Below, piece after piece: positions 12,536 to 25,400 of a stretch of 64,000 bases of DNA. The translations under genes and the position numbers were made by a program. Origin of the DNA: Volvariella volvacea V23 (lineage: Eukaryota > Basidiomycota > Agaricomycetes > Agaricales > Pluteaceae); NCBI GenBank assembly GCA_000349905.1, contig KB722762.1, forward strand, positions 320,225 through 384,224. Reading direction: 5' to 3'. The notes below the pieces were generated by a model, which saw only the letters and a list, made by a program, of their open reading frames with translations, was not told the origin of the DNA and searched no databases. Within the stretch, counting starts at the first letter, position 1. The number at the start of each line of letters is the position of its first letter.

Positions 12536-12552
12536 GAGAACTTTCCAGATTT
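12536..12552. promoter_or_regulatory. heat-shock-element-like units
   Basis: The sequence has GAA-nn-TTC-nn-GAT, that is two perfect alternating nGAAn units and one with a mismatch. It lies about 200 nt upstream of the BAG-domain start. Heat-shock factor binds inverted nGAAn arrays, and BAG-type co-chaperone genes are plausible targets. Two and a half units can occur by chance. Confidence 0.35.
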
Positions 12553-12813
12553 CACGAGGCACCGCCACATTCCAAATCGGGAACCACGTGGCGATCCCGC
12601 CTCAGTTTGCTTGTCAAGCGCTGTTATGGGCGGAACACAATGTTGCTTGCAGTGTTGCCTGAGCTGGGCAACTCGCTCAGACTTCTCCGGGGCCCGACGG
12701 CCGACTGCTGCCGAGTCCGGCGCGGCCCGGTAACCGCCACGGCAGGATGCACAGCTCCTGACGGAAACACCGCACCCGCCCCACCACCAATGGCCTGGAC
12801 TGAAGCCCGCACG

Positions 12814-12913
12814 NNNNNNNNNNNNNNNNNNNNNNNNNNNNNNNNNNNNNNNNNNNNNNNNNNNNNNNNNNNNNNNNNNNNNNNNNNNNNNNNNNNNNNN
12901 NNNNNNNNNNNNN
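12814..12913. other. assembly gap (100 N)
   Basis: Exactly 100 N, the usual placeholder for a gap of unknown size. It lies in intergenic sequence. Confidence 0.99.
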
Positions 12914-13397
12914 AGGAGTGTGCCCCGCGAGAACAACCTACCGCAAGACTCGACAGCCTAGAGGGCAACTCCTGCGTCGAGAGGTCATTAAGCGGGGACC
13001 AAAGTCGCCCACGCATCACACGACTGTGCAAAACTGCGACGAGAACTAGCGCCTAGAGGCGAGGTATAGCGGACATCGCAATAATAATAACCCCAGTTCC
13101 GTTTTCCGTATGTGTATTTGCCGCTTATAGTTTCTATTGTGCTTATATTCTGCATTATAATGATTATATACGGTCTATAGAATACGAACGGTGTCATAAT
13201 GCTACAGTTAGCGCGAAGGATTACAAATAAGTGCGATCGGAAATGAACATGCCTGCTAGGAAGCTAAAGGACGGCGGCGTCGACGGATTCCTCCTCAACA
13301 AGAAGTTTCCTGTTGATATTATTTGGGGAATGGGCCAGCCGGTCATAAATACAGCAGCAGATAAGATATAACACTGCGGAATATCTAGCTCGATTCA

Positions 13398-15213
13398 TTA
13401 CGTATATTTCTCTTCGTCCATGTCGTCCAAGGGCCAGTGCGCCGCTATCTCAGCCCGTTCCTCCGCCGATTCGGCCGCCGCCAAAGTATCCTTCTTCAGC
13501 TGCTTGCTACGTGCCATGGCCTTCTCGTAGTGCTCGGTGGGCACCCAGCCCTCTGGCCCGAAGTCGATCACGTTCCGGCACGCCTCCAGAGTCTCGTCCG
13601 CTTCTCTCTGTACTTTATCCAGCTTCATCGTCTCGCGTACGTCCTCGGCGTCAAACACGACTGGACACGGCGCGCCTCCCCCCGTAAGCGTCTTCCAATT
13701 CTCCGTTGCTTCTATCAGCGCAACCTTCAGCGCGAGAGTCTCGCCCTCCCACGGGTCACCGGCGGCGGAGCATGCCCACGGGGTCCGTCAATGCCGCGAA
13801 ATGGAGCTCGTTGCACTCCTCCGTGTTCTTGACGTAGTGGTAATGGACGAGGCGGCGACGGTAGAGTTCCTTCGCTCGGCTTTGCTCGGTTTTGTCTAAG
13901 TCGTCCAAATTCTCCGGTAGCGAAGGCGGCGTCATAAATTGCGAGATAGGGTCATCGTAGTTCTGGAGGCGTTCGGGTACACCGGCAAGGAGAAACAGCG
14001 GCAGGATCGAAGCATGTTGCCAGTCTAACAGGCCGACGATTTGGCAGTTAGAGTCGGCCGACCTCGAAACAATGATATTGCTCTGCTGGAGGTCGGGATG
14101 GCGGATGCGGAAATGACCGAGGGCCGGGTTCCTGGGAACGAGTGATGACGCGATGAGGAGATAGCGGTCTAGGTTCTCGATGTGATCCAACGGCGGCTGC
14201 TCCTTGTACTGGTAACCTTCCCTCCTCACGCGCTGGAATGGCAACAGCGGTTGACCGAACTGCTCCAGATAAGCCAGTTCCTTGTCGGCTGCTCTTACGA
14301 GCGCTGCTTCGGCGCTTTTGTCTATAGTTAATTAGTTAGTTCAAGGGAGTAATCTTTAAAAAAAAAAAAAAAAGCAGAGAGCGGCCTACATGGTCCCCGA
14401 TCTACGTCGAGCTGTGATCTCCTGCCATACCACAGAGGCAGCCTTGTATCTGGACCGACGCAGAAACGCTCGTCTTCTAGCGGGATGCCCGCCCCCCCGG
14501 CCACCTTCTCCAGGTCTTGTGCATAGTACAGGCTTCCGCCAGCCGGGAAAGCAATCGACATCATCTTCGACTCGAGTTGAGCAAGTTGGCGCAAGACTGA
14601 AATGATTTCCTGTTCCCCTAGGTCAAGCCATACGTCGCTTAACTTGGTGCCTTGGACGAATTCCATGAGGACATATTCGGTCTCTGCCGCGTCGTCCGGC
14701 GCAGGCGAGTATCCGTATACCTTAGGTATAGGCAGCCCAGAGGAACGGAGAAGGACCATAGTGGCTACTTCACTAGTGATAGCGAAGTACTTGGGAACCG
14801 TAGCCGGGTACGGGATACGCGCCACCATTTGGAAGCCACCGCGCATGGTGATGAGGAAGGTACGGTTAAACGCGCCTTCGGCGAGTTTTTCCAAGTCGAC
14901 GATGTCATCAGGGCTCCGATCAACGGACTGCGCTGCAAGTCGACATAGCCCATCGACGTTGAAGACACGTCTGCGCTCTGCGTGGCGAAGAGCATCGTTG
15001 ATACTGAACGTGTTATGTTACGGATTAGACATATACGCCTTAGAACAACATGTATGAGACTTACATCCACCGCCCTGACGTATAGTCGAAAAGGTCGTTA
15101 CGAGAATACGCCAAGATCGAGAACGCGCGCCGTAGTGGCCAACGGGTCGGGATGGCGATGGAGCTCGAAAAGGAGGAGTATAATGAACAGACGAGCCTCG
15201 TGCCCCCAAGCAT
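13398..15213 (-). pseudogene. AIM9/Fmp29-like mitochondrial kinase-fold gene, frameshifted
   Basis: This is a member of the aminoglycoside-phosphotransferase-like family (AIM9/Fmp29) that is multiplied in Agaricomycetes. The start at 15213 gives a Ser/Arg-rich presequence without acidic residues. Then come DLFDYTSGRW, RRRVFNVDGLCRLA, a Gly-loop-like LAEGAFNRTFL, MVARIPYP (Lys position), the catalytic-loop HPDLQQSNI and the metal site GLLDWQH. Exons are 15065-15213, 14390-15003, and a last exon from 14321 to the stop at 13398. The 68-nt second intron holds a poly-A/T run (14358-14373). In the last exon the frame meets TGA (13756-13758) just after MLRRR, while the family continuation WEGETLALKVALIEATENW is present in another frame. 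So a short stretch of roughly six residues seems deleted with loss of frame. It is a pseudogene unless this is a base-calling error; the assembly has gaps nearby. Confidence 0.75.
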
Positions 15214-16332
15214 GTGGGGGGGTAAGGAAGGACCCCTGACATTTCAGCCAGATGACTGATCCAAAAATGGTCAATTCTTGGGGTCTGTTTGGACACACTT
15301 TTGGGTGATTTGACCGGACTGGCATCAGTCCTCGGTGCTCGGCATCGGCTAAATTTCCATTTTTGGTAGGGTACACGCCGGCCCTAAGCTCCCTCCACCG
15401 CCTTTGGTTGCATGTCCGGGCACCACCACTCACCGGGATCCGGCCTTCCCGACGCCCGGTGGGTCAAGTACTCCTTGGAGGCGGATTGTACCTCCCTCTC
15501 AAAAAGGGGGCATTTATAGCTCGGCGGACAAGCCACATTCCCGTGGAGTTAGTCCCAGCGATATGGCATGTGGGCAATGCGGCCAAAAACAGCTGTCTTG
15601 GGGAAGGCAGGGAGGCCACGCCCCACCAGCATCTTCTTCCAATCGAAGGCTAGATGCTTTGGCACAAGGTTCGCGACAGCTTCAATCGTCTGATGTGCTG
15701 TCGTGCCACTCTATCGACCGTCATGAGGCTTTTTTTTCTTATAATCTATTAAAGGCTGTAGCTAAGTACGGGCCCCCCGAGGGTAAAAGTGGGAATACGT
15801 ATGAGAATGTGTAACTGGTCATAGTATGTATATACGGTAGAGTCGTCGGAACGTAGAGTCAGATGATGTCAAACAAGGTTAACGAGAAACTACGTAGCGT
15901 ACATAATTGGGAATTGTCGTAACAATATTTGTATGGTTTATCATTTGTATCGTAATTGTCCTCAAGTGAGAAGAGAGAAATCACCTACCCGGTTAGACTT
16001 GGGGGGGCTCCTTCGAACGTGAATGCTTTATAGTTGAGTTGTAGCCATTTGGCATAACTATTGATGATTGATGGGAATTTTTGTCCTTCTCTAGTGAGTG
16101 GTGTTATATTGGACTATCGTGCTACGTAGATGATTCGCGTACACAATTGTGATCCTAATGAATGTCAACGACGCTACAACTAGCTTCTTCACTAAGAAAC
16201 CCGAGCACACATACAATGGCTTTACAGAAACAAGAAGGATACACGTTGCTTGTGTTCTGGGGTAACAATTCCCTTGACAAAACACCACCTTCCACCTTCG
16301 TCTAATTGATACAGATGCGTGCCATGACCCCT
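15214..16332. other. intergenic
   Basis: Upstream of the AIM9-like relic and downstream of the GYF-domain gene (both -). I see no coding frame with family resemblance and no repeat within it. Confidence 0.5.
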
Positions 16333-19300
16333 TCACGACCTGCCACCCTTCTTCTTCTTGTTAACAACCTTGAATCCACCCCACTCCGGCTGCGTGGGCT
16401 TAGGAGCAGCCTTGACCACGTCCGCAATCGAAATAGGCTTCCCGGATGTCTTGCTCCCTCCTCCAGTACCAGCACCAGCACCAGCACCACTGATAGCCCC
16501 ACCCCGAGACTTGGATGCTGCAACATCGACTTTGCGTTTCGTGATAAACTCGCTAGCGTAGCGTCGGCCGTCCATCGTAGTACTATTAGCATAGATTAGA
16601 TCTGAGATGATTTCGGCAGTGGAGGAATCGTCAGGCGGGAAGGAGAGCAACATGGACATTATTTCTTCCACTATCAAAATGTTTAGTTTACCAAGACCTT
16701 GATTGTACCGAGAGAGCGGGAACGCACCATTAACAGAGCTATTCAACCCCTTCAACGACTCCGTCAGCCACCTCAAAAACTCGTGAGAAGGTGCACCAGG
16801 CAAAGTATCCTCCTGTTTCGGCGCTTGTGGCGAAGGCTGCTTAACAATCGTTGCAGCAGTAGTAGCAGGTCGACTAGCCGGGGTCGTAGATCCAGTTGAA
16901 GACGAAGCAGATCCGTTAACTCTCCCAGCTGCAACAGTTGCTGCGGTGGTCGCCGACCCGGGAACGCTACCTGAGGAAGTGGCTGTAGCCAATGTCGGGC
17001 GAGCCGGGTGGTTCGCTACAGCGGTGGTCTTGCCACTGGGGCCGACGGTTGTCCATGCATTTCCGGGTGAAGCTACAGATGGGCTGACGGACTAACATGA
17101 CGCGAATATCAGTTGTCCTTTCTCGTTCTCGCAAATTTCGTGTAAAAACTCACCTTGGTAGTCGTCTCCGCATACCCCCTCCTAGCAGCTGCAGCTGCCC
17201 CCGTGCTCTGACTCTCCTTAGCAGCATGTGCAGCCTTCTCCTGGGCGTGCTTCTTCCTCCTCTCCTCTTCCTCCTGGATCTCCTTCATGCTCTTCTTCGC
17301 CGCAGGCGCTTTCGGTGCGTTCGTCCAGGGTGTAGACGCGACAGACGAAGTAGCACTAGAAGGCGAATGGTGCCCATGCCCTCCCTCTTTCAGCAGCCCA
17401 CCAAGCGAACCAGTTGCAGCACCACTACCACTCCCATTATTGGCATGATGATTCCCCTGGCCCCTGGCCGCACCAGCTTGCGAAGTAGGCAGCCCCCACG
17501 AAGCAGTGAACGGCTGAACATCCTCACTCTCATTAGGCGACGCCGTGGCGGCAGCGCGAGCAGCGGCACGTTCCCTCTCGGCAGCTTTGCGCGCCTCGGC
17601 TTTTTTGGCCTCTGCTTCTTGGATTTCGCGCAGGGACATTGTGACGCCCGACGGTTTCGTTTCGTCCGTCGACCAGGCGGTTTTGATGGGTGGAGGCGGG
17701 GAGGGGGTTGCTGCGACCCTTGCGTGAGTTTGGGCTGGGGTTTGGACTTGGGTTTGGGTTTGAGCTGGGGTCGGGGCAGCGGGGGCGGGGGCAATGGAGG
17801 GCTGTTGACTAGCACTTGTAGCTGAAGTAGGAGATTGTGGTTGTCCATGTAGATGGGTTGAAGCTGAAGAAGACTTTGTACGGCTCTTGATTGGCGGTAC
17901 GGTTGCAGTTGCGGAAATAGCCGCCGGGGTAACAGGTGTGGCAGGAACAGCAGAGCTAACAATAGGCGAAGTGACCACATTAGGAGCTGCAACAGGCGCT
18001 GTCCCAGTCTCCGCGGCAGGAGAAGTAGCGGGCGGTTGTTGCTGTTGTTGAAGTTGTGCTTGTGCTTCCTCGGCTGCGACATTTTGATTTGAATGGGCAA
18101 GGCCAGCATCGGCGGTACCTGGAGTAGGTCGCGCGACCTCTTCCGCGTTATTTTCCATCTGGTGAACATGCGCATATCCGTGCGGCAGATTATTTTGATT
18201 TGCTTCCTGTGGAGTCGTGTACCAAGATGATGCATCCTGCTGTTGTGGTTGCTGCTGTTGGACAACTGGCGCTTGTCGTCCCCAGGGTGAAGCTTGAGGG
18301 ACCTGGTGATGGTGAATCGGGGTCATAGGCGCTTGGATTGGTGCACCAGTCGCGGGATCGAAGGGCCCGGGACGCCGAGCGTGCACATCGCTAACGTTGC
18401 CCCAAGGGGATTGCTGTTGTGGGATTCCTTGACCTTGCTGGGCTAGACCGCCATGTTGCGCGTATCCTCCTCCGATAGCCTGAGCGACGTGTTGAGGTAC
18501 GATAAACTGAGCTCCGGGGGAATGGCCAAACTGATGACCTTGAGGGATTCCCCCAAGACCGGTATATGCGCCGAATCCGCCAGCAGGAGCACCAGGCACG
18601 CCCACTTTATCCGCATCTCCCATAACACCACCAGCAACATTGGCATACTCCAGCGAAGGCGAGTACTCCAATCCGTCCTGTCTCAAGGCACCAACGGTAG
18701 GATTGATGTTGGCATAGTGTCCTGTTGCAGGGTCCACGGTATTCCCCCATGGACTATAATTGTTAAACCCATAGCCATCGATAGAACCTCCAGGGGCACG
18801 TCCCGCAACGCCTACTCCAGCACCAGCAGCTCCCGTACCACCGAAAGGCGAAGACCTGAGGTTCAAACCAGGGTCAATCGGAACATCCGAAAACGTATTC
18901 CTTCGACTCGTGTTGGCAGCTCCAAACGCCGCAGATTGTCCACCAAATCCGATATCTCCTCCACCATGATATCCCGCATTGCTAGTTCGACCACCAAAGG
19001 CTGAGGGATCAGGCGAACCGTTGCTAAACCTTCCTGCACCAAATGAGGATGAAGGAGAGTCAGAAGGGTTTGATCCGTTTCCGAGGTATGAATCCAAAGT
19101 TGTGCTGCGAAGGGAGCGTATGGGTGCAGGTTGGTATGGAGCATTAAAGGGACTGTGTTCAGTCGCTGGACTATAGCTTTGTAGTGGAGAATCGGTTCTC
19201 CGACCACCTCCCGGTCCTCCAACTCCAGCAAGACCAGGTGGCAGCTGGGATACCTGAGGGGAGAGGAAAATTTTTTCGCCCATTGCACGGCGTGCGAGTT

Positions 19301-21344
19301 CTTCAACTGTTGTCCATTGAGTATCAAGGTGCGTGCGCTTCATTGGAAGATCCAGGGTGAAGTATCCATCGTCGTACCACTTCTGCATCAGTTCTCCAGG
19401 GAAGGGACCTGTCAACGCGGATATGAAAGACAAGGTGGGACAGACATGAGATGTGTTCTTGTATCGCAAGGTAGACCAGAGACTGACCTTGGACTTGACC
19501 AGTTGGATCTTTGTACGACCATTCGACCTTGTGCAGATCCGGCAGTCCTGGCGGTGGCCCAGCACTGATTGGCGCTGGACTAACACTGCTATTTCCACCT
19601 CCGCTCGGGTTGATGGACAGCTGCGCCATGCTCGCATCTAAACCAGCATTCGCGTTCTGCTGAGCCACGGCATCTTTGGTCGCACCATCCCCTGGTGTGC
19701 CTATCGCACTCCCTCTCGTATCAGTTCCACCACCCTGGCTAGGGTCCGGGCCACCATCGTTGTGATTTTGTTGTTGAGTTAGTCCATTCCTCGACGTTTC
19801 ATCCTCCTCTTCCTCTGGTATCTCCAACGTCTTTCCATCCGATTGATAATCGCCCCCGGAGCCAGGTACACCTCCACTGCCAGCAACCCCATCTCTCGGA
19901 GCACCACCACCAGAACTAGCACCACTGCCTCCTCCAATCCCAATACCGGTCTTTGAGGCTTCAGAAGTACGCCTTCTAGCCATCCAAGATTCACCGCTAT
20001 TCAAAACGCCATCAAAAGGCGTATAACCTACACGAGTACGTGGAGAAGGTAATCCCGTATCACGAGGCGACATCGATGGTAATTGCAAGCTTGATAATGA
20101 TTGTTTGCGAGGGATCGGCAAGGTCGGGGAATCTGTGGGAAACAAAGCCGCAAAAGGAGGTGAATAAAGGGTTTTGTTTGAATGGCAAGCAGAAGGGAAC
20201 GAGGAAAGGACAAACGGGCAGTCGATGAGGGTACAAAGTGCAACGAGGCAGAAGTGAGTGTGTATATGTTTTGATCAGGTGATGAAAAACCCCCAAGGGA
20301 TGAAGGTGGATGTTGCCATGAGATCCCGTCAGATAGTGTATTGATACCGTGAAAGAAACGGTGCGGAATCGCAGGTGATTGAGACGGACAAAGAACTAGG
20401 AGGCAGATGGGAGAAGAAAGACGAAGCGAGGTGACTTACCGGTGCTATCTCTTCGTCTGAGTGGACCGAATCTCTCTCTCATCGGACTAGCAGCCACAGA
20501 AGGAGAATTAGTGTGAGTTAATCGGGATCTATCGGTCCCTATCAATGGACTGGTGGTGGAATAATCCGCAGTAGATTGTCGTCGACGAATCTCGGAATTG
20601 AGAGATCCTGACCAAAGCTAAACAAAAACATATGTCAGAAATCGATCATCATACGTGAAAGCATATGTGACAAATACGAAGTCGGAATGGTGCGTTTATG
20701 CGTGGTGTACGAGGAATGAATGTCCATGTGAGAGGAATCCGACATCGTGAGGATAAGGACGAGGACAGGGGAAAAATCTGCACACCACCAGGACCCACCT
20801 TCTTTTCAGCTTCGGACATCTCTCTCAATCCAACAGGATCACTCCCTGTTTCTCTCACCACCCCCTCCCATCTCTCGACCTCCAGTCCCAATCCGCCTTT
20901 TCCTCCACCCTCCCTATAAATCCTCAGCAACTCCTCCCTCGAATACCGGAACGGATGAGCTTCATCGTGTTTCTCAAACTGAGTCCCTCCTCCTGGCACC
21001 CCAGTCGACGAAACCAACGCCGAGTAAGTCGATGCCGGATTGGTGTTGTTACTACTGTTGGCCGCACCCGTGGCTGAGGGTGTCGTGTTTAATGCTGTTG
21101 GTGCACTAGGGGTACTAGCACTGCCAGAATTAGTGTTTGTGGTATTCGTAGTCGCGGACATGTTCGCGAGGTTGTTGGTGGGGGCCGAGGTCGGGGTGGT
21201 GGCCAGATTATTGGTGTTGGTGGTATTGGTAAAAGTCGTCGTTGTCGAGCCGCTTGCTCCAATGCCACCGCCAGAGGCGGGCTGAGGGGCGTGAGGCTTT
21301 GTGCGCATCCATTCAGGACCAAAATGCATAGTGGTAGTCGACAT
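16333..21344 (-). CDS. GYF-domain protein (Smy2/GIGYF type)
   Basis: This is a 1441-residue adaptor with one GYF domain, a fold that binds proline-rich peptides and in yeast Smy2/Syh1 and animal GIGYF proteins links to translational repression and mRNA decay or COPII. The domain lies near residues 445-500: WSYKDPTGQVQG joins across a 79-nt intron to PFPGELMQKWYDDGYF, with the defining G-x-Y-F. Exons are 20799-21344, 20440-20617, 19488-20132, 17154-19408, 16728-17091 and 16333-16670; all phases agree. The N-terminal part is Ser/Thr/Asn-rich. The middle is Gly/Pro/Gln-rich, and a charged helix (SLREIQEAEAKKAEARKAA) and its echo (KKSMKEIQEEEERRKK) follow. The C-terminal HEFLRWLTESLKGLNSSVN-VEEIMSMLLSFP block is conserved in fungal homologues and supports removing the in-frame 57-nt intron at 16671-16727. 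Confidence 0.9.
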
Positions 21345-21838
21345 GGTTGCTAGTGCTTCTTGTCTGTGGGTTCAAGTGTTTGCGTTGAAAAAACTGGGTG
21401 TTGTGATGTTGAGTGGGGAGTGTGAGCACAGGAGTCGAGCAAGAGTTTGTGCGTGTGTGGTGTGAGGATTGCCAAAAAATTGATGCAGGTCAAAAAGTCC
21501 GGCTAAAAAAACGAGTATCCAGCCCTTTTTTGTGCAATTTGTCGTGTGTGACCTCAATCCACACTCTCCGATTTGTCTTCAAAAGCTGTGGCTATTCACT
21601 TTTGTCCTTTTATTTTTGCCCTTTTTCTCCGCTCGGAGATCAGGCTGTTACTCCGCATCGTCTCGCCATGAAGGAATGCTTTTGATGGCCTGGAACAGCC
21701 TTGTACCCCATTGTATATCTTGGGCTGTGATGCCCTGCAGCTACTCTACACTGTAGCCTAGCTCTAACCCCGACAAAGCAACCTTTGTATGCTTGCTTGT
21801 CACGTTATGGTTAAAATTCTACTTTAGCTGGCACCAGC
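21345..21838. other. intergenic, promoter of the GYF-domain gene
   Basis: About 490 nt lies between the transporter stop and the GYF gene start, both on the minus strand. It contains the GYF g ene leader and pyrimidine-rich tracts. I see no separate gene. Confidence 0.5.
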
Positions 21839-24666
21839 CTAAGTCTTGTTGATCCTCCACACGGATGTAGGCAGTGCTGGTCGTGAAACGCGAAATCAGC
21901 ACCCTTCGCAAGCAAAACAAAAGGACAGAAACAAACTTTGCAATTTACGTGCAGTCGGTATAATAAACGCCATCAAAAACACGACTCCAAATGCCATGCA
22001 AAGAGCAGAAACGATATAATAACCATCGTGCTCTGTTATACATTCGCCGTTCAAATCCTTGCAGGCTGCTTTGCCGGCCTCAGAAACACATTCCTTAGCT
22101 AGCATTACGAACAATAATACAATCAGAGCACCGCGTGAAGTCATTGGAGAGCCTGTACATACCTGCAATAGTAATAGCTGCAGTGCCATCCGGAATCTTG
22201 CAGGTGGCAACGCTGAACAAGTCCACGCCTACAAAAGAAACAATGAGCTCTAACACATCAGAAACAAGTTCCCCCACACCTTTGAGAACAAACCACTTCG
22301 GCCAAGTACCGCCCATATTAGTAAATGTGTTCAACAGCTGTCAAATCGGATGAGGATCACATTCGGACAAGACCATTATAAGGGACCTACCGTCATGTAG
22401 GTCCCACCAATCAACGGATCTGAGATTTTCGTATGGAATGCCGAAATACCCACAAATTGAATCGTCCTACACCAAACATTAGCGGATCCTTAATAACAAG
22501 GGCAAAAACACCACTTACGAAGTGAACGAAGACAAAACAGTATGCACAATCAAAAATACAAAAAAACCGGTAGTAATCGGTGGTTCCGGGAACCAGTAGA
22601 CGATCAAAGTAGCCATGAGCGCGAATCCCAATCTAGGCCAAAACGCCCATATCCAAGGCTTCAAAGGTTTGTCGCCCCTGGACCACCTTGCTGCATACCA
22701 ACCACCGATGATTTGGAATGGGAAGTCGATGAGAACGGCGACGGCGAGGTCTTCGCGTTTGAAACCCTTTTCGACCATTTTCAGCGAAGTAGCGGCTTCA
22801 TTGGCTGCAAATCCAAGTTTGGCGAAGAGATGCATCACGATGAGGAGTTGGACGTCTGTGTGGAGCGTGAGAGGGTCTGAGAGGGGGAACAGAAATGGGA
22901 AAAGCTTACGCTTCAGTTGGCAAATATTCCAGATGGTCTTGTAAACATCCCTGACACCCATCTCGGCCTCGTCAACCGTTACTTTGTCCTGCGAAAGGTA
23001 AGGATACAACTTGATGCTAAGGCATGCTCATTACAGACCTCTTTCTTGAAGAACAACAACCAAAATGATACAGCGTAGCACATCATGGACCAAAACTTGA
23101 GATATGTGCTCAATGTCAATACAGGAATACCCCATCTCTCACTGCCACGACGTCATCATCTGCGGAGACAAAAACCGGCGTGAAAACTTACGCGAAAGCT
23201 TCACTGTTGAATGCCAGGAAAACTGTGAATGACGCAAAAAAACCGGTGTTCAAACCAATCGTTTGGCATGTCGATGCGTATGAGAGGTTTTCTTCTGAAA
23301 GGAGTGTGAGAGCCCAACCTGGTGTGGTGTTGGGTAAGTTAAGGTACGTAATGGATGCAATGGTTATCACCGTCAACGGCAATGTCTATGACGCAAATGT
23401 GAGATAGGACCTCATTAGAAAGCCAGAAAGGGCGGCAACGTACCTTGTGTGGCAGAGAGGAAAACGAGTGAAGTGAAAACGACAGTGAGCTCTGTAACAT
23501 TGTTTCCGGGCTATAGGAGGTCACTAATTGAGCCCCCAATGCGGAAGGATACTCACGTCATCCATTAGTTTTTGTACATTCAAGGAGATATACAACATTA
23601 GGGTGCCAACGATAAGTTGCATTGGAATAATCCATGACTTGCGTCGGCCTATCGAGGTAAAGTAAACCGAGTCGACTATGGGTGACCATAATAATTTGAG
23701 GGAGTATGGATAACCGGATAATGCAAATGTTGCTAGTTGGGAATATGATAAGTGTTCTCTAAGAAGGAATGGTATGGATCCTGGCAGGTTCAGTTGATAG
23801 CATGCGTGCGGAGATAGTGAAAATGGGCATACCTAATGCTAGACCAAGCTGTAGGGTGCCAGCAGTTGTCAAGGTTGCTGTCTGACACAGGGAAGCCTCG
23901 AACTTACAGGAACTCCTTGTATTAGATCTAATGGGGACAAATTTCAGATGTCAGCCTTGCATGCGGAGATACCAGAAACGACAACGTATAAGAAGCACAA
24001 CGCCACTCACACAAAACGCATAATAAAACCATTGCCCTTTTATCCTTGGCCGACATGACGCGGTGTTGTTTGCTCTCCGCATGGCGGATGCGCTGCAACT
24101 CGTCATCCAGTTCATCGCTCTCGAGTCCCAATGCCGCTTGTCTTCTCTCGTCATCTGCTAACAGACTCAATTCAANNNNNNNNNNNNNNNNNNNNNNNNN
24201 NNNNNNNNNNNNNNNNNNNNNNNNNNNNNNNNNNNNNNNNNNNNNNNNNNNNNNNNNNNNNNNNNNNNNNNNNNNCGCCCTCTTCCGCATCTTCTAATAC
24301 GACAGAACCACGAGTGCCATGCGTAGCGCGACCAGGGGTTCGGGGGGAGATGTGAGTATTGCTAATCGACGTAGTCACTGCCATGGGTTTGTTGGTGGAC
24401 TTGGACCGCATAACCTCGTCTGGCGAGGTCAGGTAGGGTGACGACTCGACTGCGGCAGTTGCAGGTGATGCGGGGTGACGATGACGTGGTTGCTGTGGGG
24501 TTTGACTGTGATTTTGATTTTCAGAAGCGTACAACTGTGCGTTTGTGGTCGCGCTCCCGTTGCGTTTCCCGTTCCCGTTGGCGCCTAAGGGTAATGGAGA
24601 AGAAGATGGAGAGGGCGGTGGAGAAAGTTTTGGACCCGCTGATTTGGTATTACGCCGTAAGGACAT
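21839..24666 (-). CDS. acetyl-CoA transporter (AT-1/SLC33A1 family)
   Basis: This multi-pass carrier of the major-facilitator type moves acetyl-CoA across the ER/Golgi membrane for luminal protein acetylation in animals; the fungal role is assumed similar. The start at 24666 opens a Ser/Pro-rich cytosolic N-terminus interrupted by a 100-N gap. About 14 introns separate small exons reading CVLYLIQGVP-LGLAL-GSIPFLLREH, SGYPYSLKLLWSPIVDS, the signature SATQDIAVDGWALTLLS, MVEKGFKREDLAV, and NTFTNMGGTWPKWFVLKGVD. The simple frame ends in ...SFCFACEGC at 21896. A 60-nt intron (21877-21936) instead gives KLQ-TLPTSVWRINKT and a TAG at 21839-21841, which fits the family end better. The gap prevents checking the frame in exon 1, because the two sides are in different phases for exactly 100 N. 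Confidence 0.88.
24176..24275. other. assembly gap (100 N) inside a coding exon
   Basis: Exactly 100 N inside the N-terminal cytosolic region of the acetyl-CoA transporter. Flanking coding sequence is in frame on each side separately, so the true gap length is not 100. Confidence 0.99.
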
Positions 24667-25400
24667 GCGCAATAGGGTTGGTTGCGGAGATGTTATGAAT
24701 GAAGGGAAGAAGCCGTGATAGGAATAGTAACAAGCCAAGCAATTGACGGGAAGGAGTGAGATAAGGCGAGTCTATAGCGCACGAGGTGATGTGGATGCTG
24801 GCAGAGCGACGCCAGTATTGTGGGAACTTTGGGTTTCATCCGCCGCTGCGGTCTTGATCAAAGGGAGACGCAGGTCGCCATGTTGGCATGCTGGACAGTC
24901 GACATCTCGTAGCGACCATTCACCCCGGCCTCAGCCTTTTGGCCCTACAATACAGGCCCTCTCCAGGAAGGGCAACGACCACCATTCATGTCAGGTACCA
25001 CGGCACCCTCATCACGCTGCCCTTTGACCCTCTACAAGGTAGCGCTAGTAGACACGCATTCAGCTAATGGATGCCATGCTGTCACATTGACAAAGATCCG
25101 TCTGGTCAAGTGAACGACATACGACGCGCTCTGATCCAGACCGTACAAGCTTGGATGCAGGGTTGCTGAACGAGCGAGACAGCACTCCGTTCGTTCAACT
25201 CCCGGATGTCTATTTTTGGCATTTTATCTTGACCAAATGGATCGACGCGCTCGCCGATTTTGTACAGGGTGCACTTTCCCTGTCAATACTTGCGTTATTG
25301 GCATTCACGTCACCATCGTGCGTCCTTCCTAGGTTCGCAGATTTGAAAAGACCGAGGCAGAGCGTGTGCTCAGTGCTTGTGATCTTGCACCACTCATGTC
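24667..25400. other. intergenic, divergent promoters
   Basis: This stretch separates the transporter start (-) from the P450 start (+). It should hold both promoters. No credible coding frame or repeat is seen. Confidence 0.5.

Larger units (their letters stand above)
12336..13397. other. intergenic, holds promoter and an assembly gap
   Basis: This is upstream sequence of the BAG-domain gene (TATA-like element, HSE-like units), then the 100-N gap, then the 3' flank of the AIM9-like relic. The frames around the gap contain only N and show no family resemblance. Confidence 0.6.

Noticed and set aside
14358..14373. Poly-A/T run as a retroposon tail
   Set aside because: It lies inside a normal 68-nt intron and has no target-site duplication.
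17109..18265. Second minus-strand frame (Arg/Leu/Gln-rich)
   Set aside because: It lies in another frame of the low-complexity GYF-protein exon, and the GYF frame has the domain and the phase-compatible introns.
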